This document shows, piece by piece, positions 6,856 to 12,739 of a DNA stretch of 17,013 nt (position 1 is the stretch's first letter; each line of letters begins with the position of its first letter). The translations under genes and the position numbers were made by a program. The notes beneath the pieces are model-generated. The model was not told where the DNA came from. It did no database searches and worked only from the letters and a program-made list of their open reading frames with translations. The stretch covers positions 1-17,013 of the forward strand of contig CAYGUK010000088.1 of the NCBI GenBank assembly GCA_964352985.1, read 5' to 3'. The stretch comes from CAYGUK01 sp964352985 (GTDB taxonomy: Bacteria; Pseudomonadota; Gammaproteobacteria; JAHCLG01).

Positions 6856-7641
6856 TTGATTTTTATTTATTATTTACTCATTGGCATGTTTGCAGGATTT
6901 TTAGCTGGTTTAATGGGAATTGGTGGTGGCATTATTGTTGTTCCTGCGCTAGTGTTTTCATTTCATTTATTTGGATTTGAACACAGCGTATTAATGCATC
7001 TTGCAGTCGGAACCTCTCTAGCTATTATGATATTTACTGTTTCTATTTCGGCTTTTTCGCATTATCGTTTAGGAAATATTGATTTTTCAATTTTTTATAA
7101 ATTATTACCGGGAACTATTTTAGGTGTTATCACAGGCACATTAATTGCTAATTTTTTACCAAGTGATTGGCTCCGTTACATATTTATTGTCTTTCTATTT
7201 GTGGCTGCTTGGCGTTTATTTACTTTACAAGCTGATAGTGATGAAAAAACATTACCAGGTAGAATCGTGTTTTTTTTATTATCTTATTTTCAATGTGTTT
7301 TAGCTGCATTATTAGGGATTGGTGGTTCAACCATTATGGTTCCCGTTTTAGTTTGGCTGGGTGTTAACACTAAAAAAGCTATTTCGACTTGTTCATTATG
7401 CAATCTCCCTGTCGCCCTTTTTGGAACGTTAGGCTTTATGTTAATTGGTCAACATATTAATGAATTACCTTCACATGCTATTGGCTTTGTGTATTTGCCA
7501 GCATTTTTAGGAATTATGTTGGGCAGTGTGGTGTTTACTCCATTGGGCGCTAAACTTACAACTGTTTTACCGTCTAAATTGTTACAGAATTTGTTTGCCG
7601 CTTTTTTAATTTTAGTCGCGTTATCAATGATTTTTATTTAA
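6856..7641 (+). CDS. TauE/SafE-family (DUF81) inner-membrane permease
   Basis: The 261-residue, almost wholly hydrophobic protein has about eight membrane segments. The two halves each carry the family's glycine motif: GIGGGIIVVPAL (21-32) and GIGGSTIMVPVL (154-165). This is the inverted internal duplication typical of TauE/SafE proteins, which export sulfite, sulfoacetate or other small organosulfur anions; the true substrate here is unknown. The chosen start is TTG (6856-6858), ten bases after AAAGGA (6841-6846). The first in-frame ATG (6886) would remove most of the first membrane helix and has no Shine-Dalgarno. It follows the beta-barrel gene by 37 bases and may be co-transcribed with it. 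It converges with gltA. No sulfur-metabolism gene is nearby to hint at the substrate. Confidence 0.88.
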   Translation: MIFIYYLLIGMFAGFLAGLMGIGGGIIVVPALVFSFHLFGFEHSVLMHLAVGTSLAIMIFTVSISAFSHYRLGNIDFSIFYKLLPGTILGVITGTLIANFLPSDWLRYIFIVFLFVAAWRLFTLQADSDEKTLPGRIVFFLLSYFQCVLAALLGIGGSTIMVPVLVWLGVNTKKAISTCSLCNLPVALFGTLGFMLIGQHINELPSHAIGFVYLPAFLGIMLGSVVFTPLGAKLTTVLPSKLLQNLFAAFLILVALSMIFI

Positions 7642-7650
7642 CGTTTAACA

Positions 7651-7685
7651 AATAAAAAAGGGCTAACAATTTAAAGTTAACCCTT
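7651..7685 (-). terminator. Rho-independent terminator of gltA
   Basis: Read on the minus strand, AAGGGTTAAC (7685-7676) pairs with GTTAGCCCTT (7667-7658) through nine Watson-Crick pairs and one U-G wobble. The loop is eight bases, and TTTTTTATT follows. On the plus strand the wobble becomes a C/A mismatch and no T-run follows, so the element is directional and belongs to gltA, 20 bases after its stop codon. Confidence 0.85.
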
Positions 7686-7705
7686 ATGAAAAAGTTTGAA
7701 ATTTA

Positions 7706-8998
7706 TTATCTTTTGTTGATGTCAATAAAATCACGTTGTGTTGGACCTGTATAAAGCTGGCGAGGCCGAGAAATGCGATGTGAAGGACTCGAAATCATTT
7801 CGTTCCAATGTGAAATCCAACCTACAGTTCTTGCTAATGCAAAGATAACCGTAAATAGATTTGTTGGTATTCCTAAAGCACTAAGCGTTAAACCAGAATA
7901 AAAATCAACATTAGGATAGAGTTTTTTCTCGACAAAATAGTCATCTTCAAGTGCAATTTTTTCAAGAGCAAGCGCAATTTTAAAAGTAGGAGATTCATGT
8001 AATCCTACTTCTTCTAATACTTCATGACATGTTTGTTGCATGACTTTAGCTCTAGGATCATAATTTTTGTAAACACGATGGCCAAAACCCATTAAGCGGA
8101 AAGGATCATTGTGATCTTTTGCTTTTGCAATAAATTCTGGAATTCTATCTACAGAACCAATTTCAAAAAGCATATTAAGACAAGCTTCATTTGCGCCACC
8201 ATGTGCTGGCCCCCAAAGTGCGGCAATTCCAGCAGATATACAGGCATAAGGATTTGCGCCAGTTGAACCTGCTAAACGAACTGTAGATGTTGAAGCATTT
8301 TGTTCATGATCGGCATGTAGAATAAAAATACGATCTAAAGCCCGAGCTAACACTGGGGAAATCTTGTAATCTTCACATGGCGTTGCAAACATCATCTGTA
8401 AAAAATTATCAGCATAAGGCAGATGATTTTGAGGTGGCATGAATGGTTGACCAATACAATATTTATAACACATTGCTGCAATTGTTGGGATTTTTGCAAT
8501 TAATCTAACAGCAGAAATATAACGACTTTCTGGTTCGTTGATATCTAAATGATCGTGATAAAAAGCAGAAAGTGCTCCTACCACACCAACCATTACTGCC
8601 ATAGGGTGAGCATCACGTCTAAAACCATTAAAAAATTGACGCATTTGTTCATGAACCATTGTGTGATTGTTGACGAGTTTATTAAATTCATCTTTTTCAG
8701 AGGCTGTAGGTAACTCACCATTTAATAGTAAATAACAAGTTTCTAGAAAGTCAGATTTTTCTGCTAACTGTTCTATAGGGTAACCTCGATAGAGTAATTG
8801 ACCTTTACCACCATCAATAAAAGTAATTTTTGATTCACAAGCGGCAGTAGAAACAAATCCCGGATCATAAGTAAATAATCCATCGGCAACTAGCTTAGTG
8901 ACATCAATGACATCTGGACCTAATGTGCCATGATATACACCGAGTTCAAGTGTCTTTTCATGTGAAGGCACATCAAGTTTAGCTTTATCATCACTCAT
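7706..8998 (-). CDS. gltA: Citrate synthase, type II (hexameric)
   Basis: The enzyme condenses acetyl-CoA with oxaloacetate to citrate, the entry step of the TCA cycle. It is 430 residues, near E. coli GltA (427), and alignable over its whole length. The catalytic triad is H266 (WGPAHGGANEA), H307 (MGFGHRVYKNYDPRA) and D365 (NVDFYSG). HADHEQNASTSTVR (228-241) is the family signature. C208 in FATPCEDY matches the cysteine close to the allosteric NADH site of the E. coli enzyme, so NADH inhibition is plausible but not proven. AAGGAGA precedes the ATG. It is a single-gene transcript with its own promoter candidate and terminator, divergent from sdhCDAB, the arrangement common in gammaproteobacteria. 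Confidence 0.98.
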   Translation of the reverse strand: MSDDKAKLDVPSHEKTLELGVYHGTLGPDVIDVTKLVADGLFTYDPGFVSTAACESKITFIDGGKGQLLYRGYPIEQLAEKSDFLETCYLLLNGELPTASEKDEFNKLVNNHTMVHEQMRQFFNGFRRDAHPMAVMVGVVGALSAFYHDHLDINEPESRYISAVRLIAKIPTIAAMCYKYCIGQPFMPPQNHLPYADNFLQMMFATPCEDYKISPVLARALDRIFILHADHEQNASTSTVRLAGSTGANPYACISAGIAALWGPAHGGANEACLNMLFEIGSVDRIPEFIAKAKDHNDPFRLMGFGHRVYKNYDPRAKVMQQTCHEVLEEVGLHESPTFKIALALEKIALEDDYFVEKKLYPNVDFYSGLTLSALGIPTNLFTVIFALARTVGWISHWNEMISSPSHRISRPRQLYTGPTQRDFIDINKR

Positions 8999-9115
8999 TT
9001 AAAATTCTCCTTAAAATCTGATCGGGATTAATGATTCGGATTTAATTTCTCTGCTACTAAATATTAATATTGGCGCGTTGTTTAGAGTCTATTGTTATGT
9101 TCGATGCGTCGCAAG

Positions 9116-9145
9116 ATTATATACGCAAAAATAAAATTAATACAA
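9116..9145 (-). promoter_or_regulatory. gltA promoter candidate
   Basis: On the minus strand, TTGTAT (9145-9140) stands 18 bases before a perfect TATAAT (9121-9116). This would leave a leader of roughly 110 bases before the gltA ATG. The -35 matches the consensus at only its first three bases, so the call rests mainly on the -10. Confidence 0.5.
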
Positions 9146-9243
9146 CTATTCCATTATGCACAACTTTTTTTTTAAAAATCCCTTGCTTTCTTTTTGGCTG
9201 TTGTGAAAAATAAAAAAACTGTTATCCCTTCGTGTTTTAGGGT

Positions 9244-9249
9244 TATAAT
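9244..9249 (+). promoter_or_regulatory. sdhC -10 box candidate
   Basis: A perfect TATAAT lies 80 bases before the sdhC ATG. The best spaced -35 sequence (GTTATC, 9221-9226, 17-base gap) is poor, which would fit an activator-dependent promoter but proves nothing. AAGGA (9315-9319) is the sdhC ribosome-binding site, ten bases before the ATG. Confidence 0.5.
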
Positions 9250-9271
9250 TTGCAGTGACTTGGCATTCAAA

Positions 9272-9294
9272 CATAGATCTTAATTAAATCTATG
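9272..9294. repeat. Inverted repeat in the sdhC leader
   Basis: CATAGAT (9272-9278) and ATCTATG (9288-9294) are perfect reverse complements around a 9-base centre that itself contains TTAATTAA (9280-9287). It lies downstream of the -10 candidate, so it could be an operator at the start of the transcript or a weak leader hairpin. The stem is short and AT-rich. Confidence 0.55.
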
Positions 9295-9329
9295 AGTACT
9301 TATTGATGAATCTCTAAGGATCGTTATTT

Positions 9330-9707
9330 ATGAAAGACTCACGACCAGTTAATTTGGCGTTGACAAAATTTAAATTTCCTTTAACAGCTATTATTTCTAT
9401 TCTGCACAGAATAAGCGGTTTTGTGATTTTTTTATTTGTGCCATTTTTTCTTTGTTTTTTAAATAAATCTTTAACTTCACCTCACGAATTTGCAGAAATT
9501 CAACAATGCTTAAGTAGTGGTATTGCTAAATTTTTTACGTGGGTGATGTTTGCCGCATTAATTTATCATCTTGTTGCAGGAATTCGTCATTTGTTGATGG
9601 ATGCAGGTGTGGGTGAAACAAAATGTGGCGGATATGCTGGTGCAGTTATTGTGATAATCATTTCCATAATATTATTTGTTATAGCAGGGTGTTTAATATG
9701 GATGTAA
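9330..9707 (+). CDS. sdhC: Succinate dehydrogenase cytochrome b556 subunit
   Basis: This is one of the two membrane anchors of complex II; it helps bind heme b and ubiquinone. The 125-residue protein has three hydrophobic helices (about 16-44, 67-90, 101-124). SILHRISG (23-30) supplies the quinone-site Ser23 and Arg27, equal to E. coli S27/R31. H80 in IYHLVAGIRHLLMD is the expected axial heme ligand (E. coli H84). AAGGA lies ten bases before the ATG. It is the first gene of sdhCDAB and overlaps sdhD by ten bases. Confidence 0.96.
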   Translation: MKDSRPVNLALTKFKFPLTAIISILHRISGFVIFLFVPFFLCFLNKSLTSPHEFAEIQQCLSSGIAKFFTWVMFAALIYHLVAGIRHLLMDAGVGETKCGGYAGAVIVIIISIILFVIAGCLIWM

Positions 9708-10045
9708 ATGTAACAAGCTTAACACGTAGCGGCATCCTTGATTGGTTGGTGCAACGTGTTAGTGCAATCATCATGGCAATTTATGTCATTTTTTTTACGA
9801 TCTATTTTTTGGTTCATCCTAATTTAGATTATTCAAGTTGGCGAGCTTTATTTCAAAATCCATTCATGCGTTATTTTAGTTTTTTATTTTTACTGAGTTT
9901 AGTTTTACATGCCTGGGTTGGGATTTGGACAATTTTTACAGATTACGTAAAATGTGCAAAAGTGCGTTTATTTTTGGATGTAATAGTTATCCTCTTATTA
10001 CTATTTTGTTTAATTTGGGGCATTGAAATTTTGTGGGGAATATAA
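9698..10045 (+). CDS. sdhD: Succinate dehydrogenase hydrophobic membrane anchor subunit
   Basis: This is the second membrane anchor of complex II. I start it at the ATG 9698-9700, overlapping the end of sdhC by ten bases and preceded by AGGGTG (9684-9689). This gives 115 residues, the same length as E. coli SdhD. The frame is open further upstream (an ATG at 9623), but that extension lies wholly inside sdhC and would add a cysteine-rich, non-hydrophobic tail. Three membrane helices are visible. H71 (heme ligand) and D82-Y83 (quinone site) in LHAWVGIWTIFTDYVK occupy the same positions as in E. coli. sdhA begins three bases after the stop. Confidence 0.95.
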   Translation: MDVNVTSLTRSGILDWLVQRVSAIIMAIYVIFFTIYFLVHPNLDYSSWRALFQNPFMRYFSFLFLLSLVLHAWVGIWTIFTDYVKCAKVRLFLDVIVILLLLFCLIWGIEILWGI

Positions 10046-10048
10046 TTA

Positions 10049-11809
10049 ATGGCAATCGCAACTCAATCTTATGATGTAATCATAGTCGGTGCGGGTGGCG
10101 CAGGTATGCGTGCTTCCCTGCAATTAGCACAATCAGGCTATAAAGTTGGTGTTATTTCAAAAGTGTTTCCAACTCGTTCACACACTGTATCAGCGCAGGG
10201 CGGGATTAATGCCGCCATTGGTAATGCGACTGAAGATGATTGGCGTTGGCATATGTTCGATACTGTCGAAGGTTCAGACTATCTTGGTGATCAAAATGCA
10301 ATTGAATATATGTGTAAACATGCGCCTGCAACTGTTTACGAATTAGAGCATATGGGATTACCCTTTTCTCGCCGTGATGACGGCACTATCTACCAACGTG
10401 CTTTTGGTGGGCAAACATTAAATTTTGGTGGTGACTTAGCTCACAGAACCTGTGCTGCAGCGGACAGAACAGGTCATGCTATGCTTCATACACTCTACCA
10501 AAAAAATGTGGAAGCAAAAGCAAATTTTCTTAATGAATGGTATGCGGTAGATATTGTTAAAACGGCAAGAAATGAAGTGGCAGGCGTTATTGCAATTTGT
10601 ATTGAAACGGGTGAATTAACTTTTTTACATTCACGTGCCACGGTTTTTGCTACGGGGGGAGCAGGTCGTATTTTTGCTACTACGACAAATGCGAGAACAA
10701 ATACGGGTGACGGTTTAGCGATGGCATTACGTGCTGGATTTCCTGTTCAGGATATGGAGTTTTGGCAATTTCATCCAACAGGTATAGCAGGTGCCGGTGT
10801 ATTAGTGACTGAAGGTTGCCGGGGTGAAGGTGGTTATCTAATAAATAAAGATGGTGAACGTTACATGGAACGTTATGCGCCACACCTAAAAGATCTTTCT
10901 TGTCGTGATGTGGTTTCACGCTCTTCAATGATGGAAATACGTGAAGGACGTGGCGTTGGACCTAAAGGAGATCACGTATTATTAAAACTCGATCATCTCG
11001 GTGCTGATGTTTTAAAAGCTCGTTTACCAGGTATATCAGAATTAGCTCGTACATTTGCTGGTGTTGATCCCACTGAAAATCCAATTCCGGTTGTTCCTAC
11101 TTGCCATTATATGATGGGTGGAATCCCAACAGATGTAAATGGAAATGCAGTTACCATGAATGAAAATGGTGAAGATCAATTAGTACCAGGGTTATTTGCA
11201 GCAGGGGAATGTGCCTGTGTTTCTGTTCATGGTGCAAATAGATTAGGTGCTAATTCTTTATTAGATATTGTTGTATTTGGTCGAGCAGTAGGACTTCATC
11301 TTGAACAATCATTGCGTGAAGGCATGCCACATGCAAATGCAACTCGAGATGATATCGATCATGCATTGAGTCGTTATCAACGTTGGGAAACAAATAACGA
11401 TGGTGAAGAACCTCAAACTATTCGTGAAGATATGAATCGTGTTATGCAAAATGATTTTGGTGTATTTCGTGAAGCGAAAGCGATGGCAGAAGGTTTGGAA
11501 GAATTAAAGAAAATTCACGAACGTTTGAAACATGCTAAGTTAACGGACAAATCTAAAGTATTTAATACTGCACGAATCGAAGCTTTAGAGCTCGATAATT
11601 TAATGGAAGTTGCTTTATCGACAGCACTACTTGCAAACCAACGAACTGAATCTAGAGGGGCACATTCTCGTTTTGATTGCCCTGATAGAAATGATGCTGA
11701 ATGGTTGAAACATTCGATTTATTTTGCAGATGGTCGACTTGCATTTAGAGCTGTTAACATGCAACCGAGTGAAATCGAACCATTCCCTCCAAAAGAACGT
11801 GCTCATTAA
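10049..11809 (+). CDS. sdhA: Succinate dehydrogenase flavoprotein subunit
   Basis: SdhA oxidises succinate to fumarate on the cytoplasmic face of complex II and passes electrons through FAD to SdhB. It is 586 residues (E. coli 588). The dinucleotide-binding GAGGAGM is at 14-20. H45 in RSHTVSAQGG is the covalent FAD-linkage histidine. Active-site residues H242 (FWQFHPTG), R286 (CRDVVSR), H353 (PTCHYMMGG) and R398 (HGANRLGANS) are all present at E. coli-like spacing. GGGGAA lies eight bases before the ATG. Coupled closely to sdhD (3-base gap) and sdhB (12-base gap). Confidence 0.99.
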   Translation: MAIATQSYDVIIVGAGGAGMRASLQLAQSGYKVGVISKVFPTRSHTVSAQGGINAAIGNATEDDWRWHMFDTVEGSDYLGDQNAIEYMCKHAPATVYELEHMGLPFSRRDDGTIYQRAFGGQTLNFGGDLAHRTCAAADRTGHAMLHTLYQKNVEAKANFLNEWYAVDIVKTARNEVAGVIAICIETGELTFLHSRATVFATGGAGRIFATTTNARTNTGDGLAMALRAGFPVQDMEFWQFHPTGIAGAGVLVTEGCRGEGGYLINKDGERYMERYAPHLKDLSCRDVVSRSSMMEIREGRGVGPKGDHVLLKLDHLGADVLKARLPGISELARTFAGVDPTENPIPVVPTCHYMMGGIPTDVNGNAVTMNENGEDQLVPGLFAAGECACVSVHGANRLGANSLLDIVVFGRAVGLHLEQSLREGMPHANATRDDIDHALSRYQRWETNNDGEEPQTIREDMNRVMQNDFGVFREAKAMAEGLEELKKIHERLKHAKLTDKSKVFNTARIEALELDNLMEVALSTALLANQRTESRGAHSRFDCPDRNDAEWLKHSIYFADGRLAFRAVNMQPSEIEPFPPKERAH

Positions 11810-11821
11810 TGAGGTGCAATA

Positions 11822-12532
11822 ATGGCTAATACTGTAACTTTTTCAATTTATCGATATGATCCTGATAAGGACAAAAAACCTTATATGCAGGATTATGTTT
11901 TAGATCTAGATGAGCATCCTTCAGTGATGATTTTGAATGGCTTAGAAGCGTTAAAGGTACAAGATCCCACTTTAGCTTTTCGTCGATCTTGTGGTGAAGG
12001 TGTTTGCGGCTCTGATGGGATGAATATCAATGGTAAAAATGGTCTTGCTTGTATCACTCACATTTCAAATTGTGGTGGTCATATTACTTTAAGACCCTTA
12101 CCTGGATTTCCAGTTATCCGTGATTTAATTGTAGATATGAATAATTTCTATCAACAATATGAGCGTGTCCAACCTTATTTACAAAATAATGAAAACATGC
12201 CAGCAAAAGAACGTATTCAAATGCCTGCAGAGCGTGCCAAACTCGATGGCTTATATGAATGTATTCTTTGTGCTTGTTGTTCTAGTTCATGTCCTTCATT
12301 TTGGTGGAACCCAGATAAATTTATTGGACCTGCAGGATTATTACAGGCTGCGCGTTTTATTTCTGATAGTCGAGATACAGAAAAGCACAAGCGTTTACAA
12401 AATTTACAAGATCCATTTAGCTTATTTCGTTGTCGGGGCATTATGAATTGCGTCAATGTCTGTCCAAAAGGATTAACCCCAACGAAAGCGATTGCACATA
12501 TTCGTTCAGAAATGATTAAAGATGTCGTGTAG
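11822..12532 (+). CDS. sdhB: Succinate dehydrogenase iron-sulfur subunit
   Basis: SdhB carries electrons from FAD to quinone via three iron-sulfur clusters. It is 236 residues (E. coli 238). The 2Fe-2S ligands are C57, C62, D65 and C77, with the Asp third ligand as in E. coli. C147, C150, C153 and C157, then C204, C210 and C214, serve the 4Fe-4S and 3Fe-4S clusters. The quinone-site P158-S159 and W161-W162 (PSFWWNPDKFIGP) are conserved. The residue after C204 is Arg205, where E. coli has His207. GAGGTG (11811-11816) precedes the ATG. It is the last sdh gene; a 207-base spacer follows before sucA. Confidence 0.98.
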   Translation: MANTVTFSIYRYDPDKDKKPYMQDYVLDLDEHPSVMILNGLEALKVQDPTLAFRRSCGEGVCGSDGMNINGKNGLACITHISNCGGHITLRPLPGFPVIRDLIVDMNNFYQQYERVQPYLQNNENMPAKERIQMPAERAKLDGLYECILCACCSSSCPSFWWNPDKFIGPAGLLQAARFISDSRDTEKHKRLQNLQDPFSLFRCRGIMNCVNVCPKGLTPTKAIAHIRSEMIKDVV

Positions 12533-12602
12533 TTTTAATAAACAAAATCGTGAGAAAACCTGGCTACAGTCAGAAGAATTAATAATTAACTAATGGATAA
12601 TT

Positions 12603-12649
12603 TAAGACTAACTGATTTTAAAATAAAAATTTAAAATCAGTTAGTCTTA
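12603..12649. repeat. Perfect 20-bp inverted repeat (long hairpin) between sdhB and sucA
   Basis: Bases 12603-12622 are exactly complementary to 12630-12649 with a 7-base loop (ATAAAAA). The outer part, AAGACTAACTGA, is of mixed composition; the inner part is AT-rich. Neither strand shows the T-run that a classic rho-independent terminator needs. Likely roles are a structural transcript end, an mRNA-stability or processing barrier between sdhCDAB and sucABC, or a copy of a dispersed palindromic repeat. Confidence 0.9.
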
Positions 12650-12661
12650 TGGGACAAGGGT

Positions 12662-12702
12662 ATATCAATTTATATTAATCCTATAATAAAAGCGATTGAT
12701 AT
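12662..12702 (+). promoter_or_regulatory. sucA promoter candidate flanked by an inverted repeat
   Basis: A perfect TATAAT (12682-12687) lies 52 bases before the sucA ATG and suggests that sucABC can start independently of sdh. ATATCAAT (12662-12669) and ATTGATAT (12695-12702) are perfect 8-base inverted copies placed around it, so a dimeric regulator could bracket the -10. No good -35 is seen. GAAGAGA (12726-12732) is the sucA ribosome-binding site. Confidence 0.45.
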
Positions 12703-12739
12703 CAGTAAATTTACATTAACATTTTGAAGAGAATCTGTA

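Larger units (their letters stand above)
8999..9329. other. gltA-sdhC divergent control region
   Basis: These 331 bases contain no credible open reading frame. They are more AT-rich than the genes around them, with homopolymer runs at 9165-9173 (T) and 9211-9218 (A-rich). They hold a gltA promoter candidate on the minus strand, an sdhC -10 box on the plus strand, and an inverted repeat in the sdhC leader, each listed separately. I do not recognise a confident CRP, ArcA, Fur or other named operator by eye. Confidence 0.7.

Noticed and set aside
9221..9247. CCCT/AGGG stem followed on the minus strand by a T-run, as a possible terminator
   Set aside because: The stem is only four pairs, the T-run is displaced by seven bases, and no gene upstream on that strand needs it.
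9623..9697. Longer start for SdhD inside sdhC
   Set aside because: The extra 25 residues are the out-of-phase reading of sdhC; the ATG at 9698 has a ribosome-binding site and gives the exact family length.
12593..12634. Possible 13-residue leader peptide (MDNLRLTDFKIKI) reading into the sdhB-sucA hairpin
   Set aside because: There is no Shine-Dalgarno before the ATG and no run of regulatory codons as in attenuation peptides.
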